Origin: Cenococcum geophilum 1.58
Lineage: Eukaryota > Ascomycota > Dothideomycetes > Gloniales > Gloniaceae
DNA: 64,000 nucleotides
NCBI GenBank assembly: GCA_001692895.1
Contig: KV748216.1
Coordinates: 372,001-436,000, forward strand
Direction of reading: 5' to 3'
Both the position numbers and the translations under genes were made by a program. Positions 45,404 to 59,055 of the stretch are shown here, one piece after another; positions within the stretch are counted from its first letter, which is position 1; each line of letters opens with the position of its first letter. The notes under the pieces were generated by a model. The model was not told the DNA's origin, searched no databases, and worked only from the letters and a program-made list of their open reading frames with translations.

Positions 45404-48400
45404 TATTTACTACCTAGTTATAGTATTGATAGAGTTAAAATATATACTACCCAAGATAGTACTAGTCACGACGCTATTTACAGTAGTAACTACCTTAGGG
45501 TTAGGAGGAGATACTAGTATTTAGGATAATGACTTATAAATAATGACTATGGCATAATTTAGAAGTTTATTAAGGGAATAAACGATAATTAAAGAGCGTT
45601 ACTGTAATAATTTAAAAGTATAAAGAAAGACAAGATTAAGATGCTATTAATAGAAAAGTTTATAGAGGATAAGAATAAGCCAAAAGGATTCCTTATATAG
45701 ATATAACTAAAGATTTGATGTAAAGGAAGCAAGCTAGAATTAGTAAATAATTAAGTAGCGTACGCGGGACTATTCTTGACTGATTAGGTATTAAAGTAGT
45801 TTAAACCCTATCTTATGGAGATATAAGTTAATAGGTTAGCAACTACTAATTTAAAAGCGTGGTATATTTTCTTAAACTTGGAGGGATTGCTAATAGACTT
45901 ACATAAATATATAGAGATCTAGAGTGGGTAGCAACGGCTAAAAAAGTTATATTAGCTTATATAAAAGGGCTAGTAATAGACTATATAACGCAGTTTTAAA
46001 TAGTAGTAGTATAGAGTAAGTAGAACTAAGGGGCGTTAATAGCATAATATAAAAAAGTATTAAAGGCTAAAGTTTAAGAAACTATAATACTAATAGATAA
46101 TCTAACTAATATAAGAGAGCCTATTAAGCAAGCTATTAAAGTAGACAACCGGTTATACTAAAGTAATAAGTTTAGTAGAATATAATAAGGACTAATATAT
46201 ATAAGAAATGCATTATAGTAAGTATCTAAATTATAGTATAACGTAGAGCGAATAGACCTAAGCGGTATTAAAGAAACTTAGAGAGGAAATAGAAAATTAC
46301 GGAAACCTAGAGGTTAGGGATTAAGTAATTAAAGGACTGGGAAGTAGAGGCCAAACTAGGGATTTTAGTAATAGAAGACATTTAGGTAGACTCTATAATA
46401 AGAAAAGTGGTTTAAAGACAGAGCTTAACGTGGGTCACCAGGTTATAACGGTCTACCTAGTTATGACGGAAATCTGACCGCCTGTCTAATTAGGAAAAGC
46501 GGTTTCCTATTTCGGTATTCTGTCGGAAAATATCGCCTTAAGCGACGAAGAGGCCTTAGATAAGGACTTTAATCCGCTAACTCGCGGTTATCTAAGCAAT
46601 TAGCTGCCTAATACACTGTAAAAAGTCGATATAGACTCTCTCCTATATATATTTAAGGCTTCATTTGGGTTTAATAATAAAATAATGCTTTGCGATGGTT
46701 TTTACTAGCGATTTGCCTGAAAATCGGCATTCTGCAGTATTTTGGTTTTCCATCATAACTAAATGCGGTTAGATTTCCGTTATAACTAGGTGGACCATCA
46801 TAACCCAGTGACCCACGTTATATAAATTACGGAAAATAAGGTTATTTCGCTAGAAACTATAGAGGTAGTTAGAATAACTATATAGTAAAAGGAATTAGAC
46901 TAGTAGAAAATATACATATATAGAAGGATAATAGTATACTATAAGGAATAAAGGAATATTTAATTAATAGTTTGGCGTTTTGTTATAATAACGTATATTA
47001 AGTTTATAAAGACGCTAAGAATAGTATAAGCTATTGGCTATAAAAGCCTACGTTAAGGGCACTCTAGGGTATAAGAGAGTTAGATTAGGACCTAGAAAGT
47101 ATATTGAGCTAAAGGTTAGCGAAGAAAGTTCTCGCGTACCAGGTTTACTAAAAGGTAATAAAATGTAAGGATTAAGACGATTAGACTATTAGTAGCGACA
47201 ATAAGGCAATAAAAGTAACCTACTAGGAGTATATTAACCTTAAGGACGTAATAATAAAGGTAGAAACTGAAGCCACTATTAGAGCAAGGTTTAGTAGTAG
47301 AGATTATAACATTACTAGATATAATGTCTATTACTTTATAAGACGCAAGAGAAGTAGGATAAAGAGCTACTTCGGCACTTAATACAGGTAAAAGGCTAAA
47401 AGCTTAAAAGTTTTAAAATGAGATAAGACTAACCTAAAAACCTATCATAGACAAAAACCAATAAAAAAGGGTAGTAGTTTAGTTCAAAGATAAACGAATA
47501 AGCATAAGAAGAAAGTTCCTTAAAGAATAAGATTTTAATAAATAAAAACTCTAATACTAGGCGAATGAAGTGTTCAGCCTAAGGGTTAAAATTTTAATAC
47601 TATAATTAAGAAGTAAGAAGGCTTTAAGGATCTACTAGCTAGATATAGGCTAGAAAAAGCTAAAAAGAATTTAGAGAATAAATCTATGTGTAGTAAGAAT
47701 AAAACTAAAGTTATAAGCTAAAAATACTAGGACGGTTAAGAGATAGAGTACCTGTTAAAAGAATTACTTATGGGCTAAAAATAGGCACGCTAAAAGCGAA
47801 GTAGTTATAAGAAATTAAACAAAATGAAGATTTTAAAATCTCTATTAGGTTTAAGGAACGATATATAAAAGGTTGTAACAATATAGTAATAAAAATATAC
47901 TTCCTTATAAATAGATCGTATATACTTATAGAGATATGCTAAAAGTGGTATAGGTAGCAATACTCTAATAAGTGTGAAGATTGTTATATATAGTTAGACG
48001 AATAAGCTATCACAGACTAAGCCATATTAGAATAGCATATAAGTTATATTAAAGAAGTATTAATTATAACGTTAAAGGATCTAGAATGGAGATTAGAGGA
48101 CTAGAAAAGCGATTAATAAATCTTAATACTTACTAATAGTAAACTAGTAACTAGATAAGTTAAGTAGAGGTTTAAACTTAAAGAACTTAGCGTATTATAT
48201 ATTAGTATATATTATATATAAAAATAACTAGTATAATATATAGTAAGCACTAAAGGTAAAGAATAAGATATATTAGGCGCTAGACAAGCAATAGTATAGG
48301 AATGCTAAGTATATATATAGCTAGTATTTAATAGTATAGGAGTTAGATAACTTAATACTTTAATTAAAAAGATTTCTTATAGAAGAATACCTAGATGGAT

Positions 48401-48590
48401 AATTATAGGGAGAATGCCTAGAGAATATATGTTTATAGTATATTAAAAAAAGAAATAAACTAAGTATTAACTAAAAGTAGACTAAGTATGAATAGGATTT
48501 TATAGCTAATAGTTAGGGAAAGGGGAGGCGTATAGGACTAGAAGAAACTAGTAGTAGAGCCTTAAACCTTTAAAGGGATTTAAGGACAAT
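45404..48590 (+). pseudogene. gag region of element E, interrupted by a MITE
   Basis: Collinear with the gag region of C; for example TTAAACCCTATCTTATGGAG (45805) corresponds to TTTAAACCCTACTTAATAGA (11360). A zinc-knuckle region near 46820-46880 is split from the upstream part by the 46428-46818 insert. RIP stops throughout. Confidence 0.65.
46428..46818. mobile_element. TA-target MITE in gag of E (391 bp)
   Basis: Terminal inverted repeats of about 54 bp starting ACGTGGGTCAC, with inner blocks GGTTATAACGGTC and AGTTATGACGGAAATCT on both sides. TA duplicates at 46426-46427 and 46819-46820. The empty site in element C (GAGCTTATATAAATT near 11987) confirms that exactly one TA was duplicated. 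No coding capacity. Tc1/mariner-type non-autonomous element. Little RIPped. Confidence 0.92.
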
Positions 48591-48599
48591 ATTTAAATT

Positions 48600-51088
48600 T
48601 ATAAGTTAATTAGCAAGCTTAAAATTTTAAGTATTAATAGATAGTAGAGTAATAGGAAACTATATATAGCTAGTAGTAGTTAAAAGAATAAGGCTACTAT
48701 ATAGGCAAAAAAGCACCCTTATTTATTAGTTATAATTTTAGAGGACCTAATAGCCTATAAAGAAGGTATTATTAACCTTAAAATAGGACCTATTTAAATA
48801 ACTATTAAAGGGAAACTTATTATAATATCTTTTAATATCCTACTATTATAATAGGATAAGGCAGTACTATAAATGCCTTAATTATAGGAATACAATCTAA
48901 AAATCGATTGGGTTATAGGTTAAGTTAATATTAGAAATACTTAACGCTATAAGATGCAATAAGTAACTAACATAGTATAGTACTAAGTTAGAGCGATATA
49001 TAAAGAAATTAAGTAAGGCTTAAGTTATATACTAAAGGGATACTATAAGTATAGAAAATAAGTTATAATATTTAAAAAGCAAAAAGCTATTAAAATATAT
49101 AGTATAGGATTCTAAAATAGAGTTAGAACTAGAAACGAGTCTAAGGTTTTTTCTAACCTATAAGCTTACTTAAGAATAATTAAAAGCACTTAAGGAGTTT
49201 ATTTAAGAAACCTATAAAAAGGATATATTAGACTATTATAGTTATTAACAGGATATTAAGTACTGTTAATACTAATGAAAAATGGAAAAATCAGGCTATA
49301 TATTAACTATAAATAGTTAAACAAAATTATTAAAAAGGATATGTATTTTTTTACCCTTAATTAATAAAATCTAAGATAGAATAGATAATATATAAACCTA
49401 AAATAGCTATACTATTAGATTAGAATTAAAGAAGACAATAAATAAAAGGCAGCCTTTAGGTTATAAAAAGGACTATATAAACGATTAGCTATATAATTTA
49501 AACTTATAAAAGTTTTAGTAATATCCTAGAAGCGAATTAATAATATATTAGGAGAATACCTTAATAAGTTTATTATAGTATACATTAACAATATTACTAT
49601 TTACTTAATTAGCAAGAAAGAATATAGAGAATATATTAAATGGGGTTTAAAGAGACCATAGAAAAAGAGATACTAGTAGTAATTAAGAAATGCGAGTTCT
49701 TTACTAGGAAGACCATTTTTATTAGATTTATTATTAAACTAGGGAAAATTGGTATAGGCCTAAAGAAAGTAGAAGCTATAGTAAGTTAGTAAGAACTAGA
49801 GAATATTATATAATTAAGATTGTTTTTAGGGGTTTATAACTACTATAAAAGGTTTATTATATAGTAGTTAAAGAATATTAAGCCGTTTATAAGATTAATA
49901 AAGAAAGAAAAACTTTAGTTATAGAAAAGTAAATAAAAAAAGCTATTTTAAAAACTTAAGAAATTATTTACCTAGGATCTAATTCTTAAAATTTACTAAC
50001 TAGCACTAGAAATAGTGGTTAAAACAAATATATTAGATTTTATATTAGGAGCATGCTTATTATAAAGATATTAGGATATATTATACCTAGTAATATACTA
50101 TAGCTAAAAAAAATAACACTAGTAAAACTAATCTATAACATCTATAATAAGGAGTTACTAGGTATAGTTATAGTACTTAAGAAATAGAGAGAATTCTTAT
50201 AAGGTATAGAAAAACTAAATAGAGTTCCTAATAATAAAAGAACTTAATTATAGATAGGTTAAATAGGCGGAGATGCTTATAGAATACTATTTAAAAATTT
50301 AATATATTAAGGATATAGAGAATATAAAAGCAGACGCGCTTAGTAGAAAGGCTAAATTATAGAGTACTAAGAAACTATTAGGGGCACTATTAAAACCAGA
50401 CTAAGACAGACTAATTAGGTATAATTATCCTAAACTAATAGTAACTTAAAAAGGAGTTAGAACGAGTTTATAAGATACTAAAAAGCTTTTAGATATAGAG
50501 AATTTTAGAAGTATAACTAGAAGACCTATATATAGAAATATATAAGAACTAAATAGCAACCTATATCCCAAAAAGTATAGAAGAGCATTTTATTAATAAT
50601 TTCTATAAAGAAATAACTTAAGGATATAATAGAGCTATAGGCTTAGTATTAAAACTCTAGGAAGAATATATAACTAACAAAATTTAGGGTATAGTACGAA
50701 AAATTATAAAAGAATATTTAGATTATTAAAGGAATAAACTAATAAAGTATAAGCTATATAGAGAGCTATAAGTTATTAAAACACTAGAAAGACTATATAA
50801 GGTTATATTATAGGACTTTATTATTAAGTTGCTAAAATTAAAAGATTCTATTACTAGATAGAAATATAATATAATCTTTATAATAGCAGATAAGTTAACT
50901 AAATAAGGCTACTTTATAGCATATATAGAAGAAATCTTAGTAGAAGATATAGCTAGAATTTATATTAAAGAAGTATTTATAAGATATAGAGCATTAAATA
51001 AAATTATATTAGATAGAGATCTAAGATTTATAGCAGTGTCTTAGGAAGAATTTTTTAGCGAAATAAGAGGTTTATATAGTAACATTAA
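48600..51088 (+). pseudogene. pol of element E, 5' part
   Basis: Protease region near 48640-48900 (VLIDSRVI, then LLL-LDKAVL). RT 49180-49850 with FIIVYINNITIYL at 49570-49610 replacing YLDDI. RNase H to about 50400. Integrase to 51088 with LDRDLRFIAV near 51010. It breaks at the 5 bp target of element F and continues at 59056. Confidence 0.78.
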
Positions 51089-51505
51089 TATAATAAAGCC
51101 TTATAAGAAATACTGCGGTAGACTTATTAATAAACTAGGTATATAGGTAAATAGGAAATCAAATAATAAATATTACTAGTGGAGTAGGTTACTTAATAGA
51201 TTAACTTAAATTATATTTTAAGATTTACTATAAAAAAGAGAACTATCTAGGTGGGGACTATGGTCCTTTAAATATATAATACTGCGCCTAAAAAATGTAC
51301 TAAGTATATTAGCATGTTAATACATTACTTATATTTCTATATTCCTATATTCCTATATTTTAAATATATAATATAACTAGCTATATAACTTAGGTACCCC
51401 TTATTCTATAGCTTAATTAGTACTAGCGCCTTTTATACTATCTTAACTAACCTATTTATATCTCTTTTTAATAGTTCTACTACTGCTAATATAAAGTCCG
51501 TAATA
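51089..51505 (-). repeat. 3' LTR of element F
   Basis: Plus-strand left end TATAATAAAGCC, right end GTCCGTAATA. Differs from the other LTR by transitions and by a variable ACGTTAGT-type microsatellite near 51310. Confidence 0.9.
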
Positions 51506-51522
51506 CTATCCCCCTCCTCTTT
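51506..51522 (-). other. Polypurine tract of element F
   Basis: Plus-strand CTATCCCCCTCCTCTTT, minus-strand AAAGAGGAGGGGGATAG next to the 3' LTR. Confidence 0.82.
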
Positions 51523-51599
51523 ATTTTTGTCCTTAAAAATAGGAGAAATCTTTAAGTTACCTATTAGAGGTCTAGTATTCCCATTTTAAATCTAATAAC

Positions 51600-54500
51600 C
51601 TTTATTATTTCTAATACCTCCTATTAGATCTTTTATATTTAATTATTATAACTAGCTAGTAACTACTATACTATTATTAGATAAAGTTATACTGTTCTAT
51701 TCTTATTATTAATGTCCTTATAACTAATAATCTTTAAAACTTACTATTTATCTTTTTCTTGCCCTTTATATATATCTACTTTATAAACTAGTGGCTTAAT
51801 ATTCCTATATACTAGCTTTAGCATTACAATATACTATATAAGGTAGATCTTTATCTTAGCTAGTAAATTTAACTTAAATTTAACTAATAAAAATTTCTAT
51901 AAAAATTTAAAAGGTCTTAGTCTAATATAGTCTAATTTCCTACTTAGTTATTAACACTTAAATTTTTATATAGTAGCTATACTTTATCCCCCTCCTTAAG
52001 ATCTAGTCCGTTAGATCTCTTAGCATTATAGTACCTTTTTATCTTTCTTATACTATCTTTACTAAGTTAGTAAGATCTATATAAAGATTTATTAGTATCT
52101 TTATTCTTTACTTAGCTATACTACTTATCTTCTTCACTTATTATAGCAATAATAATATTCTTAGCTTATACTTGCAATTTGCCTTAAATAGTAATATCCC
52201 TATTTCTTCTTATAGTATTATATTATATATAAATTATATAACTGGTAGTAATAATATCCGATTGTTATATATATAATTAATAAAATATCTTAGATATAAT
52301 TCTAGCGTCTAATTTAATCTTTATATCGATCCGTTCGTCTATAGATAGTATACTATTAATATTACTACGTAAACCGCTTATTCCGTTAAAAATACCTTCT
52401 AAAATACTACTATAAATCTTAAATCTCTATTTAATATAATCTTTACTAATACTCTATATTTTATAAATACTTCTTTAGTATAGATTCTAGTAATATCTTC
52501 TACTTAGATTTCTTCTATATATACTATAAAGTAGCCCTATTTAGTTAACTTATCTACTATTACTAAAATCGCGTTATAGTCCTATCTAGTAATAGGATCT
52601 CTTAATTCTAGTAACTTTATAATAAAGTCCTTTACTATAACCTCCTATAGTCTTTCTAGTATTTTAATAGATTATAGCTCTCTATATAGCTTATACCTTA
52701 TTAGTTTATTTCTCTAATAATCTAAATGTTTTTTTTATAACTTATCTTACTAAGCCCTAGATTCCTTAGATAATATACTCCTCTTAAAGTCCTAATGCTG
52801 AGCCTATTACTCTATTATATTCTTATATTAATTCCTTATATAATTCTTTAATAAATTCTTTTATAATGCTTTTTAGTATATATAGCGTGCTGGATAAGCG
52901 AGTCGGACAGACAAGCGAGCCGGACACCTCAAAACTCACTAAAAATTAGAAAAATCGTGCCTTAATATCTTAACAACCACTTAATAATAAAATCTCAAAA
53001 TTTAGATTTAAGCTTTTATATATTTTTTAAAGCTTCTATTAAAGTTATATAATAAATAGTTTAGTAGTTTTTAAAATAAAGCGATTTGGGAGCTTAACTA
53101 AGGCTAAATTGCTCTATCTTAAAAATTACTAAACTATTTATTATATAACTTTAATAGAAGCTCTAAAATATATATGAAAGCCTAAATCTAAATTTTTAGA
53201 TTTTATTATTAAGTGGTTGTTAAGATATTAAAGCACGATTTTTCTAATTTTTAGTGAGTTTTGAGGTGTCCGGCTCGCTTGTCTGTCCGACTCGCTTATC
53301 CAGCACGTTATTGCTTTTCGGTTCTTATACTACTCTAAGTCTAGATCCTTATTCTATACTTCTTAGATCTTTTATAACTATACACTCTCTAGCGTCTTAT
53401 AGGTCTATTCTTCTTAAGTTATTATAATTTTTAGATAGTTATATCTAATTAATCCGTCTTCGTCTTTTCGCAATATAGTCCCTAATAGCTTTTTATTATT
53501 CTATAGCTCCGCTTTTTTACTTAGTGCCTCTATTCTTGCATTTTTAGTACCCTTAATATACTAAATCTCGAAATAGTACTCTTTAAGTATCTCTGCCTAT
53601 CTAACCTATTTATAATTAAGTTCTTTTATTATTAGGAACCCTATTAGGTTCTTATAGTCCGTCTTAATTATAAATAGTTTCTCTATACCCTATAAGAATG
53701 CTTTCTATTTTTTAAGTACTATAACTATACTTAATAAATCCTTATTATAAATATTACAGCTTAACTTTAATAGTATTATCTTCTAACTATAGAATATTAC
53801 TAGGTGCTATGTATTTTTATACTTTTATAATAAGTATACTTCTAATATAAAGTCTAATATATTTATTCTAACAACCGTTTTTAATCCTAGTTAGTAAATT
53901 TTAAGTATTAGTTCCTAGGTAAATAACTTTTTAAGTTTCTTAAATAACTTCTTTTACTTATCTCCCTATACCTATAGTTCCTCCTTTTTTTATAACCCTT
54001 TTAAATAGTTTAATATTTACTAACTATTATATTATAAACCTCCTAGAGTAGTTATAAAACCCTAAAAATAACCTTAACTATATTACGTTCTTTAGTTCTT
54101 ATTAACTTACTATAGCTTTAATCTTCTTTAGGTCTATACTAATATAACCTAGTTTAATAATAAATTTAATAAAATTAGGCTTTCTTATAGAGAACTCGTA
54201 TTTTTTAATTGCTACTAATATCTATTCTTTTTATAGTCTCCTTAAAACCTATTTAATATATTTTCCGGATTCTTCCTTAGTTATTAAATAGATAATAATA
54301 TCGTTAAGGTATACTATAATAAACTTATTAAGTTATTCTCCTAATATACTATTAATTTATGTTTAAAACGTTACTAAGATATTTATAAGTCTAAATTATA
54401 TAACTAATAGTTTTTATAGTCCTTCCTTTAACCTAAAGGCTGCCTTTTATTTATTGCCTTCCTTGATCCTAATTAAATAATACGCCTATCTTAGATCTAT

Positions 54501-55350
54501 CTTTATAAATATTTACGCATTGCCTATTTAGTCCTAAATTTTACTAATTAAGGGTAAAGGATATCTATTCTTTCTAATAATACTATTTAACTATTTATAG
54601 TTAATACATAGCCTAAGCCTTTTATTTTTCTTAGGTATAAATAGTACTAGATAACTTACTAATAACTATAATAGTCTAACATACCCCTTTTATAAGTTTT
54701 CTTAGATAAACTCTTTAAGTACTCTTAACTCTTTTTAAGTAAGCTTATAGGTTAAAAAAAACCTTAAACTTATTCCTAGTTTTAACTCTATTCTATAGTC
54801 CTATATTATATACTTTAATAGTTTCTTAATTTTTAGGCTCTATAGCTTTTTACTATGCTTATAATATTTTTCGGTATATAACTTAAGCCTTACTTAGTCT
54901 ATTTATATATTACTCTAACTTAGTACTATACTAACTTAATTTATTATCGTATTTTATATTATTAAGTATCTTTAATATTAGCCTAACCTATAATCTAATT
55001 AATTTTTAGATTATATTTCTATAACTAAGGTATACCTAATACTACCCTATCTTGCCCTAATAGCAAAATATTAAAAGATATCTTAATTAGTCCTCCTTTA
55101 ATGGTTATCTAAATAGGTCCTATTTTAAGATTAATAATACCTTTTCTATAGGCTATTAGATCTCCTAAAATTATAACTAATAGGTAAAAGTACTCCTTCT
55201 ACCTATAAGGTAGCCCTATTTATTTAACTGCTACTAATAAGATATAATTCCTCGTTGCTTTACTATCTATTAATACTTTAAACTATTAATCTTACTAATT
55301 TACTTATAAATTTAGATGTTATTTTTAAATTCCTTTAAGGGCCTAAGGCT
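51600..55350 (-). pseudogene. pol of element F, with fold-back element in integrase
   Basis: Minus-strand order from right to left: protease near 55000-55300, RT 54050-54790 (FIIVYLNDIIIYL near 54290-54330), RNase H 53500-53900, integrase 52000-53480 interrupted at 52885-53308, chromodomain fragment near 51640-51830. The RT catalytic motif reads YLND here. Dense TAA/TAG codons. Confidence 0.78.
52885..53308. mobile_element. Fold-back element, near-perfect palindrome (424 bp)
   Basis: Two arms of about 200 bp are reverse complements over almost their whole length and leave a loop of about 20 bases near 53095-53115. The ends read GCGTGCTGGATAAGCGAG, and the outer arm has two direct repeats AAGCGAG(T/C)CGGACA. 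A TA duplicate lies on each side (52883-52884, 53309-53310); the homologous site in element C (GTAATATATATGC near 16092) confirms a single TA target. The outer 75 bases are GC-rich and identical between arms, in contrast to the RIPped surroundings. No coding capacity. Confidence 0.93.
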
Positions 55351-55699
55351 CTACTATTAGCTCTCTCTAGTTTTATAAACCTTACCTTTTACTAACTATT
55401 AGCTACTAGATTTTATTATACTTAGCTTTTTCTTTAACTAATACCTGGTTTATTTTTTATCCTTAATATACTATAGATATATATTCTCTAGGCATTCTTA
55501 CTACTATTATCCATTTAAGTATTGTGTTAAAGAAATCTTCCTAATTAAAATATTAAGTTATTTAACTCCTAAACTTTTATTAGATGCTAGCTGTATATAT
55601 ACTTAGTATTTCTATACTATTACTTATCTAGTACCTAATATATTCTTATTATATACTTCTAATCTTCCTTCTTTAAATTTCTATATATATAATTTATAC

Positions 55700-58630
55700 T
55701 AATATATAATATGCCGATTATCTTAGGTTAACTCTTAGCTTATCTTTACTCTTAAGATTAAACCTCTATCTAGCCAATCTAAATATTAGTTTCTCGTTCG
55801 CTAGTACTAAAATTTATCTTTTACTTCTCTAGTTCTATAATCTTTCTACTAGATTCCTAGACGTTATAATTAATACTTCTTTAATATAACTTATACGCCT
55901 TTTTATAATAGCTTAGTTTTAAATAACTCTTTTACCTAACTATAGGTAAAAATCTTCCTATTTATTGTTATAACACTGCCTATACTACTTTTAGTATAGC
56001 TCTATAAGCGTATATAACCTATTTATAAGGAAGTATCTTATTATTACTGCTTTATAACAGCCTTTTATATACTATTCTTTAAATTTAGTTAAAATCCCTA
56101 AATCCTCTTCTTATTCTAATTCTTTTAAGCTACTTTACTCTTAGCGTACCTGCTCTAAGCCTATTAGTAATCTTACGTAAAGGTGCTCTATCCCTTAGTC
56201 TACCTAGTATTTTAAGCCCTTGGTAACCTCTTTGTTCTTACTATACTTTAATTTAATTCTTAAATCCTTTTTAGTCCTCTCTTAGTTTATATCTAGCTAT
56301 TAAATCCTATAAATCCTTAAACTTTATAATTCTAGTATCGCGTATTTAACTCTAAGTCTAAACACTTTATTTACCTTTTACTTACTATTTCTTAGCCTTA
56401 TAAACCATTATATCTACCTAATAGCCTAGATCTTTAGCTATATCCTTTATATCTATAGGGGTCAATACCTACTCTAAGTTAAGGTTTTTTTCCTATTTCT
56501 ATAAAAGCCTTTCTTATACTTTGCTTATAGGGAATCTTCGTCCTATACTTATTCGTTTATCTTTAAACTAAGCTACGACTCTACTTTATTAGTTTTCGTC
56601 TATTATAGGTCCTTAAACTCCTCTTATCTCTTCCTAAAAAATTTAAGTCTATGGCCTTTTACCTTTATTAAGTGCCAAAGTAGCTTATTATCCTACTTCT
56701 CTTATATCTTATAAAGTAATAGACATTATATTTAATAAAGTTTTAATCCCTATTACTAATCCTTTCTTTATAGTGGATTTAACTTCTACCTCTATTATTA
56801 CATCTTTAAGGTCTATATACTCCTAGTAAGCTACCTTTATTACCTTATTATTGCTACTTATATTTTAATTATCTTAATCTTTAGATTTTATAGTTTAATA
56901 AAACTAGTGCGTAAGAACTTTCTCCCCTAACTACTAGCTAAATATACTGTCTTAGTCCTAATCTAGTTTATAAAGTTAATCTTATTTTTTTTTATCTAAC
57001 TCTCTTATACTTTAGAGTTCTTTTAACTTAGGCTTTTATAGCTAATAGCCTACGCTATACTTAGCGTCTTTATAAACTTAGTATACGTTATTATAATAAA
57101 ACGTAAAGCTCCTAATTAAATACTTTTTTATTCCTTATAATATATTATTATCCCTTTATACGTATATATTGTCTACTAGTCTAATTCCCTTTACTATATA
57201 GTTATTCTAACTACCTTTATAGTCTTTAGCAAAATAATACTATTTCCTATAGTTTATATAAGCTCCTTTTTTATATTACTTCTTTTACTATAGGGTCCGC
57301 CTAAACGTCTTCTACCATTAAGATCGCTAGTTCGGCCTTTACTCTTTAGACTTTTAATTACCTAATCCTTATCCTTTAGGTTTCTATAATTTCTTATTAC
57401 TTCTTTTATTTTCTTTAGTACCGCTTAGGTCTATTAGCTCTACGCTATACTATAGCCTAAATACCTACTATATTCTTCCTAACTTCTTGCTTTAGTATAG
57501 CTAGTTATTTACCTTAATAGCTTATTTAATTGGCTTTCTTATATCGCTTAGATCGTCCATTAGTATTATAATTGCTTAAACTTTAACCTTTAGTCCCCTT
57601 CTATATTTAGCTATTAACGCTCTATAGTTCCATTTAGTCTACGCTGCTAATATTTAGAACTATATTATATAGTCTATTGCTAATCCCTTCTACGTCAGTT
57701 AATATAGCTTCCCCTTAGCTGCCGCTATTAATTCTAAGTCCCTATATATCTATATTAGTCTACTAGCAAACCATTCCTAGTTTAAGGATATATACTATAC
57801 CTCTAAGTCAGTGGTTGCTAATCTATTAGCCTATATCTCCATAAGATAAGATTTAAACTACTTTAATACCTTACTCATTAAGAATAGTCCTACATACGCT
57901 ACTTAATCCACTATCTATTTTAACTTAGTCGTAAGGAATCCCTTTAGCTTAGGTAACGTTTAGTTACAATTTAAAGGCCTTGAATTTAGTTTAGGATAGA
58001 GTTAATCTAAAGCTTCAATTTGATTCTAAGGCGACTGTTCGGTTGAATTCCAGTTCAACTTAACTTTAGCCATAAAATTTTAATAATCCTCTAACCGTCC
58101 CAAAAACACGCTAAAAGTTACTAAAAAATTGGCAACTTTGCTATATATAGAATATAAACCAAGGTCTTGGCGTTAGTTTAAATTAGGAGCTTAAAGCTCT
58201 TTATTTAAACTCTAAATTAAATCTAAAGGCTTTAGATTATATATATCCATATAACTCGTAAAGCTATAGACGTATATTAAATCGGGAAGGAGCGCGTTCT
58301 TTTTGCTAGACTTTTAGTTCAGATTTAAAAGCGTTAGATTGCAACCAAATGTTCCCTTATACTTCTCTTCTAAGAATATTTTAATTAATAGCATCTTAAT
58401 CTTTTCCCTCTTTATATTTTATAATTATTAAAGTAGTGCCTAATTATTAGTATTGTTTTACTCCATAACACTCCTAAGCTAGTTTATTATAACTATTACT
58501 AAGTTGTTATTCTATATACTAGTATCTCCTCCTAATCCTAAAGTAGTTACTGCCATAGATAGCGTTATAACTACTACTTTAGGTAGTATATTATTTAACT
58601 TTAGTAATACTATTCCTTTAGTAATAAATA
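55700..58630 (-). pseudogene. gag region of element F
   Basis: Collinear with the gag regions of C and E; minus-strand ACTACTTTAGGATTAGGAGG near 58540 corresponds to ACCACTTTAAGGTTAAGTGA in C (11050). Interrupted by a 404 bp insert at 57952-58355. RIP stops throughout. Confidence 0.65.
57952..58355. mobile_element. Small insert with inverted ends in gag of F (404 bp)
   Basis: Left end GGTAACGTTTAGTTACAATT, right end (inverse) GGAACATTTGGTTGCAATC, imperfect inverted repeats of nearly 40 bp. A 4 bp duplicate CTTA lies on both sides (57948-57951 and 58356-58359), and deleting the insert restores collinearity with elements C and E. Less RIPped than F. No coding capacity. Superfamily not assigned. 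Confidence 0.72.
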
Positions 58631-59055
58631 TATAATAAAGCCTTATAGGAAATACTACGGTAGACTGATTAATAAGCTAGGTATATAGGTAAATAGGAAG
58701 TTAAATAATAAATATAACTAGTAGAGTAGGTTACTTAATAAATTAACTCTAATTATATTCTAAGATTTACTATAAAGAAGAGAACTATCTAGGTAGGGAC
58801 TATAGTCCTTTAAATATATAATACTACGCCTAAGAAATGTACTAGGTACGTTAATACGTTAGTACGTTAGTACGTTGCCTATATTTCTATATTCCTATAT
58901 TTCTATATTCTAAACTTATAATATAACTAGCTATGTAACTTAGCTACCCTTTATCCTATAGCTTAATTGGTGCCAGCGCCTCTAATATTATCTTAACCAA
59001 TCTATTTATATTTCTTTTTAGTAGTTCTACTATTACCAATATAAGGTCTATAATA
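58631..59055 (-). repeat. 5' LTR of element F
   Basis: Plus-strand left end TATAATAAAGCC, right end GTCTATAATA. It has about one more unit of an ACGTTAGT-type tandem (58856-58876) than the other LTR. Confidence 0.9.

Larger units (their letters stand above)
51089..59055 (-). mobile_element. Ty3/Gypsy chromovirus, element F, minus strand
   Basis: LTRs 51089-51505 (417 bp) and 58631-59055 (425 bp). Target duplicates ATTAA (51084-51088) and GTTAA (59056-59060) differ by one G/A. On the minus strand the purine tract AAAGAGGAGGGGATAG precedes the 3' LTR. Inserted in the integrase of E between the second catalytic Asp region and TAYYPQTDG. Contains a 424 bp fold-back element and a 404 bp insert. 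Same family as C and E, in opposite orientation to E. Confidence 0.9.
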
